The notes under the pieces: model-generated
Seen by the model: only the letters and a program-made list of their open reading frames with translations
Told to the model about the DNA's origin: nothing
Databases searched by the model: none
Position numbers and translations under genes: made by a program
Assembly (NCBI GenBank): GCA_905216025.1
Contig: CAJMSE010000001.1
Coordinates: 1 to 64,000 of the forward strand
Reading direction: 5' to 3'
DNA: 64,000 nucleotides
Source: an uncultured bacterium
Lineage (GTDB): Bacteria > Bacteroidota > Bacteroidia > Bacteroidales > Bacteroidaceae
Part shown: piece by piece, positions 25,837 through 33,799 of the stretch
How positions within the stretch are numbered: the stretch's first letter is position 1
Layout: every line of letters starts with the position of its first letter

Positions 25837-26874
25837 TCAGATGCCTCTCAACTCTTCAATAAGACCGTATGTAGGGAACAGGTCGCATATAGAACTTATA
25901 CTGTTCCCTTTACTTTCATTCACATCCAAGAAGGCCTTGATCTCATTGTAGTATCCTTGACTGTATATCTGATTGTTCACCAATGATGGAATAAAGTTAT
26001 TGCGTTCATAAAAATGCTTCTCTGAATTATTCCATGGGAGTATCTTTTCTATGGGAATACCGCAAAAAGCAGCAGATTTGGCCTGGAACGTCAACTCTTC
26101 CATCTGTTTCAGCATGTATGTCCCGCGCTCGGTGTTTACCGTAAGTGTTTCCTGTGCATCTGTCCATGTATAGGCCGATGACAGTTCCATCACTCCTGCA
26201 ATATTCTCGTGCTGCAAGACAAGTAGCCAGGTCACTCCTCCATTATCAGACTTCACGCATTTGCCGCCGGCTATCTCCGCTTCTCCGAAAAGGAATGTGA
26301 CATAGTCCAAAGGGTGGATGAACAATTCCACAAGTACATCGCCTTCTGGATAAAGTCCTGTGACATACCGGTAGTTATAACTGATTAATCTGCAGCCTTT
26401 CAGTCTGCTCTGCAATAGCCGGCCCGATGGCGAATATCTTTTCTGCATACCCACCATGGCAACCTTCACGCCGTTTCTTTTGGCTATGCAGTCAAGCTCA
26501 CGCAGTTCTCCCGAGGTATAGCATATAGGTTTCTCGACAAACAACGATTTCCCTTTGGCGAGCACCTTGGATGAAATGGAGTAATGAGAACGCGGGGATG
26601 CCGAGACAAACACGCCCTTTATGTCGTTATCATCAAGAATCTCATCCAATGATGCTGTAGCCTTGATGCCATGATACTTGTTCTCGATTAGCGGCAGCTT
26701 GTCGTCTGATTTGCAGCAGATGTATTTAACCGGCACTTGCAGATACTGCAATACAGGATAAATATTCATGATGCTATGATTGCCAATGCCGACAAGGGCA
26801 TATTGGCATTTGTAGGTGTCGCGGAGCCACCTGCGACTGCGATACTGCTTATATTTTTCTATTATCGTCCCCAT
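25837..26874 (-). CDS. Gfo/Idh/MocA-family oxidoreductase
   Basis: 345 residues. The Rossmann fold begins at YALVGIGNHSIMNIYPVLQY (GxGxxS variant), then VFVSASPRSHYSISSKVLAK and the diagnostic LFVEKPICYTSGELRELDCI with the catalytic lysine, followed by GMQKRYSPSGRLLQSRLKG; the C-terminal part is the expected substrate domain. Such enzymes oxidise or reduce sugars, inositols or related compounds with NAD(P). Its start overlaps the end of the radical SAM gene by 13 bases, which implies coupled translation and a shared pathway. Confidence 0.85.
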   Translation of the reverse strand: MGTIIEKYKQYRSRRWLRDTYKCQYALVGIGNHSIMNIYPVLQYLQVPVKYICCKSDDKLPLIENKYHGIKATASLDEILDDNDIKGVFVSASPRSHYSISSKVLAKGKSLFVEKPICYTSGELRELDCIAKRNGVKVAMVGMQKRYSPSGRLLQSRLKGCRLISYNYRYVTGLYPEGDVLVELFIHPLDYVTFLFGEAEIAGGKCVKSDNGGVTWLLVLQHENIAGVMELSSAYTWTDAQETLTVNTERGTYMLKQMEELTFQAKSAAFCGIPIEKILPWNNSEKHFYERNNFIPSLVNNQIYSQGYYNEIKAFLDVNESKGNSISSICDLFPTYGLIEELRGI

Positions 26875-27929
26875 TGCCTGAAGTATTGTTTGTATGTCAT
26901 GCCGTTATCGGCGCACCAATGATATTCGCCGTAAAACTTCTCTATCAGCCGTTTGGGAAATATCCGTTCAAGATTGCGCAACAGTATGATGTCGTATTTG
27001 CGATGAAAGTTTATCCAGCAGCCATTACAGCCGTGTGATTTTCCACATTGTATCTCGTACGACCTTTTTGGGTTGAAAATCTCATCAAGCGGACTGTCGT
27101 GGATATTCCCCAGCATCACGTTCAGATTCTGACAGACTGGGACGTTCCCGTTGGAATGAATGACAAGCTCGCTGAAAATGCTGTGACACCGCAGCCGCAG
27201 GTTTCCGTTACGCCATTCGTCATAAAGCGCAACGAAATCAAAATTTTCTGACGTGTCATGTATGTTTTCCGGTATTTGGGCGGCAAAGTGCTCTATGTCA
27301 GCAGCAAGCAGGTCGGCTGTTGTCTCAAAGAATTCCATTGTGCCATAGATGCCTATGCGGACATCAACATCATATTGTCTGGCAATTCCTATAACGTATT
27401 CCATGTCTTTAAACGAATTCCATGGAGACAGGCAGAACATCAGCGACAGAGGGACTTCTTCTTTCACTGCCTCTATCACTTCAATGACCTTGTCATACCC
27501 GTTGCATCCCCTCATGCGCCTGTACGTATCCCTGTCACCGTCAAGGGAAACGTACAGATGAGACGGATGGTATTTGCGGACGGCCTCTATAACCTTAGAT
27601 GGAGAAAGACAATTGCTGAGCAAAGTATATTTTGGATGATTACCGTAGAACCATTCCATTATCCGGTCTGCCTCGGGATGAAGCAGGAACTCGCCGCCTT
27701 CGAGTCCGACGGTCGTGCCTGATGTTATACATTTGCTGTTCATTATCGACTTGATGTCGTCAAGAGTCAAATACTCCTCTTCCTTTTTCCAAATGGAGCA
27801 ATGCTTGCAGCGCGACTGGCATTTTGTCGTTGCATACAGCATTAGCTGGCTCAGCACCTTATGATGCGGTCTGACAGTGTTGTTCACGAGCACCAATCCG
27901 CTTTGGATGTAATCACTTAGTCTGTACAT
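26862..27929 (-). CDS. radical SAM/SPASM protein
   Basis: I place the start at the ATG at 27929 (MYRLSDYIQSGLVLVNNTVR), 355 residues, because longer versions would run into the sigma gene. The radical SAM cluster motif is CQSRCKHC (Cys 37, 41, 44), with the SAM-binding GLEGGEFLLHPEA region after it. A SPASM-like C-terminus contributes further cysteines (PVCQNLN, QCGKSHGCNGCW). The role could be peptide, sugar or cofactor chemistry; it is unknown. The gene has a promoter almost identical to that of the sigma-barrel gene 83 bases upstream, and overlaps the oxidoreductase gene downstream. Confidence 0.8.
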   Translation of the reverse strand: MYRLSDYIQSGLVLVNNTVRPHHKVLSQLMLYATTKCQSRCKHCSIWKKEEEYLTLDDIKSIMNSKCITSGTTVGLEGGEFLLHPEADRIMEWFYGNHPKYTLLSNCLSPSKVIEAVRKYHPSHLYVSLDGDRDTYRRMRGCNGYDKVIEVIEAVKEEVPLSLMFCLSPWNSFKDMEYVIGIARQYDVDVRIGIYGTMEFFETTADLLAADIEHFAAQIPENIHDTSENFDFVALYDEWRNGNLRLRCHSIFSELVIHSNGNVPVCQNLNVMLGNIHDSPLDEIFNPKRSYEIQCGKSHGCNGCWINFHRKYDIILLRNLERIFPKRLIEKFYGEYHWCADNGMTYKQYFRQWGR

Positions 27930-27961
27930 GTCTTTTGCTTTCAAACTTTTTTGAGTCCTTC

Positions 27962-27996
27962 TTTTATATAGATACCCAATAAGCAGAAAAGACTGC
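27962..27996 (-). promoter_or_regulatory. candidate ECF sigma promoter before the radical SAM gene
   Basis: Read on the minus strand: GCAGTCTTTT (27987-27996), 11 bases, GTATCTATATAAAA (27962-27975), ending 33 bases before the start at 27929. The same blocks and spacing stand before the sigma gene (29742-29776). It does not match TAnnTTTG. Confidence 0.65.
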
Positions 27997-28012
27997 ACCG
28001 GCGGATAGACGG

Positions 28013-29710
28013 CTACCAGTTTATCCTTATGCCGAACGGACACGTAAGCATGACCGGATGCTCCGTCCATATCGTCTGCGTATCGCTGCCTGACGGGATA
28101 AACCAGTTGAGCGTCGGCTCTGCGAAGATGTTCATACTCGGAGTGAATCTGTATTGCAGACCGACGCTAATGCTTGTCTGCCATTGCAGCAGAGGAGTGA
28201 AGCGATGGCTGTAGGAACATGCCGTCTGCCAATCCACTATATAGCTATTTTTCATCTTTCCGTATATGGGTATATGGAGAGTAAGTCCTGCGGAAGAATA
28301 TGCTGACATGCGCTTATAGTCAATCATGCGGTATGACAGTTTCAGCGGCACACCGAGATAATGAACTTTCTGCTTCCTCACAATTGAGTATCCGTCACCG
28401 CCGGCAGTGAAGCGTGAGTTCAGGAGTGAATATTGAATGCCTGCTTCCATGCTCCATCTGCCGTTCAGCTTCTTGCTGAACGAGATGCCGAATGTGACGG
28501 GCTTGTCGTGCTTTTCCCCTTCAATTATCTCTCCATTGTTATGATCGGCTATCTCAATAAGGGCAAGAGTATCTGCCGGAGTGTTTCCGTGTTCTTTAAT
28601 ATGAAGATATTTGCTGTAATCTTCCCAAGTATTTATGTTCTCTGGAAATATCGGTGCTGGAGCTTCCGTGCCGACATCTCCTATATCACCCGTCTTAAAC
28701 ATCTTATATACATTCTGAGCCAGGGCCGGACCGAGCGAGCCTGCAGCAAGTAGTTTCCATTTCTTTTTCTTGGGATTTGTTTCATTGGCAAGCAATGTAC
28801 CGGAATCAGTAATTGATATAAAAGCACTGTCTTCAGGCAACGTCATGACGCTGTCCTCTACCGTGGCCATTATCATCTTTTGCCTTTCCACGGCATCCGC
28901 CACATTTTGGTGGGAATGGATGTCGATAGAGTCTGATGCATTCTTAGCATCATCCGTCCTGAAAAGATGTTTCTCCACAGCCTGATGATTCATATTAGCC
29001 TTGTCGTCAGGGCTGTCCGGTGGCGTCTTGTGTTTTTCGCCTTGCCCGATTCGCCTCATCTCCTTTTCCCTTACTTCCTTTTTCCTTGAAAGCTTGACCT
29101 CACACACTTTGGTGGCTTCGCGGCGCGGCATGATAATATATAATGAAACGGAAACAAGCGACACGATGATTACAGCCAGCTTCTTATAGTCCAACATTCG
29201 CTTCAGCAGACCTTTCGCTCTCGAAAGCTGAGAGGAAGAACTGTGAGGCTCTATGCCGAGCATGCCTGCAATCTCCTTGTGGGAAAATCCTTCTATGACG
29301 GAAAGCCGGAATACCTTGCCGTAGCCTTCGGGCAATTGTGCAATACTGTTGAGGATATCCTGATACTTTATGTTATTATCTGCCGCTGAAGAATTATCAG
29401 CCATATCATTCATATCAATCTGCGACAAAGAGACAAGGTGCATCTTTTTTTTCTGTGCCAGATGTTTCAATGCAACGTTTCTCACTATCGTCGTGAGCCA
29501 TTCCACGAACTTTCCGTTATCCTTCAACTTGTCGAGCGAGGCAAAGGCGAGAACGAAAGCGTCATGGACGAGGTCACGCGCCGTGTCCTCATCTTCCCTG
29601 ACGATATTCATACATACTCCAACCATTTTGGAGTGATACGCAGTGTATATCTCGTTGAGGGCTTTAGGGTCTTTCGCCCTTGCCCGCCGTATTGTTGCAT
29701 CTATATCCAT
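28013..29710 (-). CDS. ECF sigma factor fused to membrane helix and outer-membrane beta-barrel
   Basis: 565 residues in one uninterrupted frame. Residues 1-90 are sigma region 2 (ARDLVHDAFVLAFASLDKLK, then FVEWLTTIVRNVALKHLAQK); 120-172 are region 4 (LPEGYGKVFRLSVIEGFSHK, EIAGMLGIEPHSSSSQLSRA). Residues 178-194 are a single hydrophobic helix (LAVIIVSLVSVSLYIIM) followed by basic residues. Residues 196-315 form a charged, disordered-looking linker; 316-565 look like an outer-membrane beta-barrel with alternating strands (WSMEAGIQYSLLNS, YLGVPLKLSYR, ISVGLQYRF) and a C-terminal ...RINW. The chain would place sigma in the cytoplasm and the barrel in the outer membrane. No separate anti-sigma gene is adjacent. 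Confidence 0.85.
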   Translation of the reverse strand: MDIDATIRRARAKDPKALNEIYTAYHSKMVGVCMNIVREDEDTARDLVHDAFVLAFASLDKLKDNGKFVEWLTTIVRNVALKHLAQKKKMHLVSLSQIDMNDMADNSSAADNNIKYQDILNSIAQLPEGYGKVFRLSVIEGFSHKEIAGMLGIEPHSSSSQLSRAKGLLKRMLDYKKLAVIIVSLVSVSLYIIMPRREATKVCEVKLSRKKEVREKEMRRIGQGEKHKTPPDSPDDKANMNHQAVEKHLFRTDDAKNASDSIDIHSHQNVADAVERQKMIMATVEDSVMTLPEDSAFISITDSGTLLANETNPKKKKWKLLAAGSLGPALAQNVYKMFKTGDIGDVGTEAPAPIFPENINTWEDYSKYLHIKEHGNTPADTLALIEIADHNNGEIIEGEKHDKPVTFGISFSKKLNGRWSMEAGIQYSLLNSRFTAGGDGYSIVRKQKVHYLGVPLKLSYRMIDYKRMSAYSSAGLTLHIPIYGKMKNSYIVDWQTACSYSHRFTPLLQWQTSISVGLQYRFTPSMNIFAEPTLNWFIPSGSDTQTIWTEHPVMLTCPFGIRINW

Positions 29711-29741
29711 TATCCATGGGAGACAATGCTATGCTGCTCCT

Positions 29742-29776
29742 TTTTATATAGATACGGATAAACGGCAAAAGACTGC
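29742..29776 (-). promoter_or_regulatory. candidate ECF sigma promoter before the sigma-barrel gene
   Basis: Minus strand: GCAGTCTTTT (29767-29776), 11 bases, GTATCTATATAAAA (29742-29755), ending 32 bases before the ATG at 29710. The match to 27962-27996 in both blocks, the spacer and the distance to the start suggests autoregulation. Confidence 0.65.
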
Positions 29777-29814
29777 ATAAAGGGAATGTTAAAATATAGA
29801 ATTTCATACAATAC

Positions 29815-29852
29815 CAATCCCTATTACCATATCAATAAGGTAATAGGGATTG
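29815..29852. terminator. inverted repeat between divergent or converging units
   Basis: A perfect 14-base stem CAATCCCTATTACC / GGTAATAGGGATTG with a 10-base loop, upstream of the sigma promoter and downstream of the small exported protein gene (minus). Can terminate transcripts coming from 29936 leftward, or serve as an operator. Confidence 0.5.
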
Positions 29853-29935
29853 TCTTATCGTTTATATTTTGCAGATACAGAATGTATCCTATCAGACAAT
29901 CAATATCGGGTATAAAAGATAATGCTTTCTCCGCA

Positions 29936-30148
29936 CTACTTCCTCATCCCGATCTTCTCCAGCCACCTCAGCACGCCGTCACGTGAACCACCTTCCGGCC
30001 CGTTCTTTGCCATGGCGATGGCGCGGTCGAGTTGCCCCCGCGTATCTGTAACATCCTGCGCTTTCTGTGTGTACGTAACATCCTGAGCCCTGAGTGTGCC
30101 CGTCAGCATGATGGCCGCCGTCAGCACGATAGTTGCCATGTATTTCAT
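29936..30148 (-). CDS. small exported protein of unknown function
   Basis: 70 residues: a signal peptide (MKYMATIVLTAAIMLTGTLR, cleavage near LRAQ), then a short repeated AQDVT-T sequence and a C-terminal amphipathic part (LDRAIAMAKNGPEGGSRDGV). Not recognised. Its promoter region (TAACTTTG read on the minus strand near 30170, plus a 21-base-spaced TTACGGATT pair at 30214-30243) matches that of the alcohol dehydrogenase at 33562, so the two are probably co-regulated. Confidence 0.6.
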   Translation of the reverse strand: MKYMATIVLTAAIMLTGTLRAQDVTYTQKAQDVTDTRGQLDRAIAMAKNGPEGGSRDGVLRWLEKIGMRK

Positions 30149-30213
30149 TGTCCTTGCAGTTTTTTATTATGCTGCAAAGTTAGTCTGTGCGGGCCGGAAA
30201 GCCGTTATCCAGA

Positions 30214-30243
30214 TTACGGATTGAGGTATAAATTTTACGGATT
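30214..30243 (-). promoter_or_regulatory. direct-repeat operator, likely AraC-type
   Basis: TTACGGATT at 30214-30222 and again at 30235-30243, spaced 21 bases (two helical turns). The same arrangement, within about 50 similar bases, lies upstream of the alcohol dehydrogenase (33627-33655). It overlaps the end of the DUF4405-like gene. Confidence 0.6.
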
Positions 30244-30661
30244 AGGAACGCCGCCTCTTCCGTCTGCGCCCAGCGGCATGTCCGAGTGAGAGGATAATCA
30301 GCAGCAGACCGAGACGGTAGTGCCACATCCCGATGTCCGAGTATGCCCCGTCTACGCAGACAATCAGCACGATGCCCGTGGCGGCGACGGCAAGAAAGGC
30401 TGCCGAAAGGGTCAGGGTGAGCCGGCTCTTTCCGCCGATGCCTCGCATTATGACGGACTTGTACCATTTTCTGTGCCGGACGATATGCCGCGCTACGGCC
30501 GCAAGCCATAGGAGACTCGTCAGGACATGTGCCACGGCCCAGTTGTGCCAAACCTCGTGCACGTCGCCGTGTCCAGCCGTGTGCAGTCCGATGCCCGTAA
30601 CGGCCGATGCCACGAACGCCAGCGGCAGCAGCCGCTCAACCTTAAATATCAGTCTTTTAAT
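30242..30661 (-). CDS. DUF4405-like membrane protein, unusual start
   Basis: Four hydrophobic helices with histidines placed as in small membrane cytochrome b proteins: GIGLHTAGHGDVHEVWHNWA, HVLTSLLWLAAVARHIVRHR, and MWHYRLGLLLIILSLGHAAG. The natural start is unclear: after AAGGAG the frame has ATT AAA AGA CTG at 30661, where ATG would be expected, and the next upstream start (TTG at 30685) lies inside the TAACTTTG promoter box (plus-strand 30683-30690). I use 30661, giving 139 residues. Possibly heme-binding; role unknown. Confidence 0.6.
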   Translation of the reverse strand: MKRLIFKVERLLPLAFVASAVTGIGLHTAGHGDVHEVWHNWAVAHVLTSLLWLAAVARHIVRHRKWYKSVIMRGIGGKSRLTLTLSAAFLAVAATGIVLIVCVDGAYSDIGMWHYRLGLLLIILSLGHAAGRRRKRRRS

Positions 30662-30798
30662 CGTTATCTCCTTTTTTGTCTGCAAAGTTAAGCAGTAAGG
30701 GCGGGAAAGGGGATAGACGGAACAAGGCGGTGCTTGGACAATCCGAGGTTTTTGTCATTCTTAACGGGAGGGAAGTGTGCCCCGTTGCCTGCGGACTG

Positions 30799-31353
30799 TC
30801 ATTTTACGCCGAAAGTCTTTGTCGCATAATAAAGATACTTTCCGTTACGTGAATAAAATGCCAGTCGTATTTTATATTTTCCTTGCACATTGTCTTTTCT
30901 TACAGGGAAAAAGAATTTCTTTGATTGCCGCGTGTGCGGAGCGATGTATATCCCGATGTCCTCTTCCGAGAAATTGTCGGGATAGGGCAAAGCAGTCCAC
31001 GAGTTGTTTGCCTCGTCGTAATACATGAATGAATTGTTTGAGAAACATATCGTGTCGCCTGTATTGTTATACATATCGGCCGATACGTAAAATGATTCAG
31101 CCTCCGGCACATCGAGTGCCAGATTGCAAACATCTATGCACGGCTTCTTTACGCTTACGGTATTTCCGTTTTCTTGCATACACATATTTACGGTCGTTTC
31201 CTCATCTTCCGTCAGACATACATCACTGTATCTGCCGGATGAATCCATGGCAGATGTCCCGTCGCCCGTTGCCATGGTCTTGTGGACTTTCACTTGCTCG
31301 TGACAACCTGCAAGTGAAAAGAGGGTGCAAAGTATGATTACCGTCCTGAACAT
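30799..31353 (-). CDS. lipoprotein with immunoglobulin-like domain
   Basis: Start chosen at the ATG at 31353 (MFRTVIILCTLFSLAGCHEQ), which begins a lipoprotein signal with lipobox LAGC; upstream in-frame residues overlap the AraC gene and look non-coding. 184 residues. The mature part has strands such as ESFYVSADMYNNTGDTICFS and GKYKIRLAFYSRNGKYLYYA, typical of a small Ig-like beta-sandwich. Several cysteines (VCLTEDEETTVNMC, CIDVCNL) could form disulfides. Anchored lipoprotein of unknown function. Confidence 0.7.
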   Translation of the reverse strand: MFRTVIILCTLFSLAGCHEQVKVHKTMATGDGTSAMDSSGRYSDVCLTEDEETTVNMCMQENGNTVSVKKPCIDVCNLALDVPEAESFYVSADMYNNTGDTICFSNNSFMYYDEANNSWTALPYPDNFSEEDIGIYIAPHTRQSKKFFFPVRKDNVQGKYKIRLAFYSRNGKYLYYATKTFGVK

Positions 31354-31483
31354 AATTCTTTCGCAAAGATACATATAAAAAAGCGAAATCCGGTGCTTGA
31401 TAAATAATTTTAATATGACCAGAGATTTTTCTAAAGGCTGCACACCATTCCCGTGCATGTCGTTTGCGAGGCATTTGAACAGA

Positions 31484-32344
31484 CTATCCGCGGTTTCTCT
31501 GCCTGAACAGTGTGGGGCTGACGCCCGTCGCCTGTGTGAACATGCGGGAGAAATAGGCATGGTCGTTGATGCCGAGGCTGTCGGCAATCTCCTTTATTGA
31601 CAGGTCGGTATGGACGAGCTGGCGTTTGGCACGCAGCACCACCTCGTTCTTTATGAACGACGTGGCGTTCATGCCGGTGACGCTTTTCACCACCTCGTTA
31701 AGATAGACGGCCGATATGTTCAGGAGCGAGGCGTAATGGGACGGCTGGCGGTTGGCGGCAAGATGCTCTGCCAACAGGCGGCGGAAGGACACCACAAGGC
31801 TGACATGCCTTTGGCTGTGCCTCGCCTGCTGCATGCCGGTGGCCTCAACGGCTTCGACTACAATGCCGATGAACGTCTCCACTATCCGCCGCACCGTCGC
31901 CTTCTCCGCTGCTGTCTCCTGCCTTTCCGGGATTCCGCCTGTCCTTCCTGCAAGTAGCGCGGCAATCTGCTGCAGTTCGTTCCTGCGCCGCGCGTCAATC
32001 CTGAACGACGAGGCGAAGAGCGAGAAGTTGTCGAATATGCACTTCTCCGCGTCGCCCACGAAACTGCTGTCGGCGATGAGCAGCCATCCCTCAGCGCTTT
32101 CGGCTCCGAGAAACCTGTGCACCTGTCCCGGCTGTATCAGGAACATGTCGCCCGCGGCGAAACGCTGTTCCTTGAAGTCGATTACGCCGCAGCCTGTGCC
32201 GCCCTCCACCAGTCCGAAGATGTAGTAGTCGTCCTGATGAGCGTAAGTAACGGGGCTGTGTTCGTTCCCCGCCGCGTTTATCCGCCGCAGACGGACTCCG
32301 GAGGCGGAGAGCAGCGATGATTTGTGTTGTGGAAGTGTTGACAT
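31484..32344 (-). CDS. AraC-family transcriptional regulator with cupin sensor
   Basis: 286 residues from the ATG at 32344. The N-terminal half is an AraC-type cupin (YIFGLVEGGTGCGVIDFKEQ, GDMFLIQPGQVHRFLGAES). The C-terminal 100 residues carry the double helix-turn-helix: YLNEVVKSVTGMNATSFIKN and DLSIKEIADSLGINDHAYFS, RMFTQATGVSPTLFRQR. It lies directly between genes whose promoters share a 21-base-spaced direct repeat, the geometry typical of AraC dimers, so it is the best candidate for controlling the alcohol dehydrogenase and the small exported protein. Its own TATCTTTG box is at 32364-32371 (minus). Confidence 0.9.
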   Translation of the reverse strand: MSTLPQHKSSLLSASGVRLRRINAAGNEHSPVTYAHQDDYYIFGLVEGGTGCGVIDFKEQRFAAGDMFLIQPGQVHRFLGAESAEGWLLIADSSFVGDAEKCIFDNFSLFASSFRIDARRRNELQQIAALLAGRTGGIPERQETAAEKATVRRIVETFIGIVVEAVEATGMQQARHSQRHVSLVVSFRRLLAEHLAANRQPSHYASLLNISAVYLNEVVKSVTGMNATSFIKNEVVLRAKRQLVHTDLSIKEIADSLGINDHAYFSRMFTQATGVSPTLFRQRNRG

Positions 32345-32410
32345 GTCTTGACTGTTTAGGATGCAAAGATAATGAAAATTTTGACACAACCACCATCCTA
32401 AAAAACGCCG

Positions 32411-33562
32411 TTACATGCAACTCCGTAAAATCCCGAATATCTCGTCGCGCGACATCTGCCGGCAGCAGCCGGGCGTTATGAAGCAGGTGTCGGCCGCGGA
32501 GCGCAGCACCGTCTCGTCCGTTATTCCCATCTCGCTCCAGCGTGTGGGCAGTCCTGTCTCGCGGATGAACGCTTCGAGGGCGTCGATGCCCAGCGCGGCC
32601 GTCTCGCGCGGTGTAGCTCCCCGCACGCCCCAAACCGTCTCGGCCATGCGCGCCAGCTTCTCCGTGCCGTCGTCAAGCAGATGGCGGTAGAGCGGCGGAT
32701 GGATTACGGCCAGTCCGCGGCCGTGGTTACAGTCGGTGTATGCGCCCACGGCATGCTCTATCATGTGGCACTGGAAGTCGGTCTGCTTGCCGAGCTTCAA
32801 CATTCCGTTCTCTGCCATCGCCGATGCCCACATCAGTTCGCCGCGGGCGAAGTCGTCGTGGTCGGCTATCAGCGTGCGCAGGTTTCTGACAACGTTGCGC
32901 ATCACTGCCTCGTTTATCTCGTCGGAGAGGTTCGTCGTCTGCGGACGGCCCATGTACGTCTCCATGCAGTGGGAGAGCGTGTCGAACGCGCCGCTTATCA
33001 CCTGCGCCATCGGCAGCGTTTTCGTAAGGTCGCTGTCAAGCACGGCGAAGGAATGGTATGCACCGAACAGCGGCTGCTTCAGCTTCTTCTCCTCGTGGGT
33101 GATCACGGCACCGTTGTTCTGCTCCGCGCCCGTGCCCGATGCCGTGACAACGGCTCCCATCGGCACGAAGTCAGTCGGCAGACGGTGGCCAGTGTACCAT
33201 GCGTCCCATACGTCCTCATCCATCCGCGCCTGTGCCGACACTATCTTGCAGCAGTCGATGACCGACCCGCCGCCCACGGCGAGTATGAAGTCGATGTCGT
33301 TCTCGCGTACAATCCGCGCGCCTTCCTGCACCTTGGCGTACGTCGGGTTGGGCATTATGCCGCCGAAGTCTGTCACCTGCTTGCCGCACTCGTCGAGCCA
33401 CGACCGTATCCTTTCATAAAGTCCCGTGCGCTTCAGCGAGCCGCCGCCGTAGGCCAGCAGCACGCGCGTGCCAACGTTCTTCATCTCGCTGCGTATCGCC
33501 TCCTCGGCGCATCCCTTGCCGAAATGCTGGCGGACGGGATAGTGGTAATCAAATGTATTCAT
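32411..33562 (-). CDS. iron-containing alcohol dehydrogenase
   Basis: 383 residues of the group III alcohol dehydrogenase family, closest to YqhD/BDH types. NAD(P)-binding GGGSVIDCCK, the metal-binding HCMETYMG (His), MIEHAVGAY and CNHGRGLAVIHP histidines are all present, and the N-terminus FDYHYPVRQHFGKGCAEEA is typical. The cytoplasmic enzyme would reduce aldehydes or ketones. It lies 66 bases downstream of the AraC gene's end on the opposite side of that gene's start region, with a promoter box TAATTTTG (plus-strand 33589-33596) and the shared operator. Confidence 0.9.
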   Translation of the reverse strand: MNTFDYHYPVRQHFGKGCAEEAIRSEMKNVGTRVLLAYGGGSLKRTGLYERIRSWLDECGKQVTDFGGIMPNPTYAKVQEGARIVRENDIDFILAVGGGSVIDCCKIVSAQARMDEDVWDAWYTGHRLPTDFVPMGAVVTASGTGAEQNNGAVITHEEKKLKQPLFGAYHSFAVLDSDLTKTLPMAQVISGAFDTLSHCMETYMGRPQTTNLSDEINEAVMRNVVRNLRTLIADHDDFARGELMWASAMAENGMLKLGKQTDFQCHMIEHAVGAYTDCNHGRGLAVIHPPLYRHLLDDGTEKLARMAETVWGVRGATPRETAALGIDALEAFIRETGLPTRWSEMGITDETVLRSAADTCFITPGCCRQMSRDEIFGILRSCM

Positions 33563-33626
33563 TGTCCTTGTATGTTTGTTTTGGATGCAAAATTATCCCG
33601 TTTGCGCCGGAAAACGCTTATCCAAA

Positions 33627-33655
33627 TTACGGATTGACATATAACTTTTACGGAT
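33627..33655 (-). promoter_or_regulatory. direct-repeat operator upstream of the alcohol dehydrogenase
   Basis: TTACGGATT at 33627-33635 and 33647/8-33655, spaced 21 bases, in about 50 bases that match the site at 30194-30246. It lies between the divergent alcohol dehydrogenase and CDF transporter promoters and could act on both. Confidence 0.6.
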
Positions 33656-33680
33656 TGGCCGGAATTATCAGGAAAAGTAT

Positions 33681-33688
33681 TATTTTTG
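33681..33688 (+). promoter_or_regulatory. promoter -7 box for the CDF transporter
   Basis: TATTTTTG, 112 bases before the ATG at 33800. A mini frame of eight codons starts at 33710 in the leader; I see no reason to call it a gene. Confidence 0.45.
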
Positions 33689-33799
33689 CAAACTAAAGAC
33701 AACTGGCTATGGACAATATGCCAACATCGGAATAGGAGGTACTGACATTCGCAACCATCGTCATATATCTTATATCATCTCATAAAAGAACTTTATAAC

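Noticed and set aside
26862..28070. Longer radical SAM product starting at 28070
   Set aside because: The extra 47 residues overlap the sigma-barrel coding end and the promoter; the first natural start after the promoter is at 27929.
33710..33736. Eight-codon leader peptide before the CDF gene
   Set aside because: Too short and with no regulatory residues or attenuator hairpins to support a leader-peptide role.
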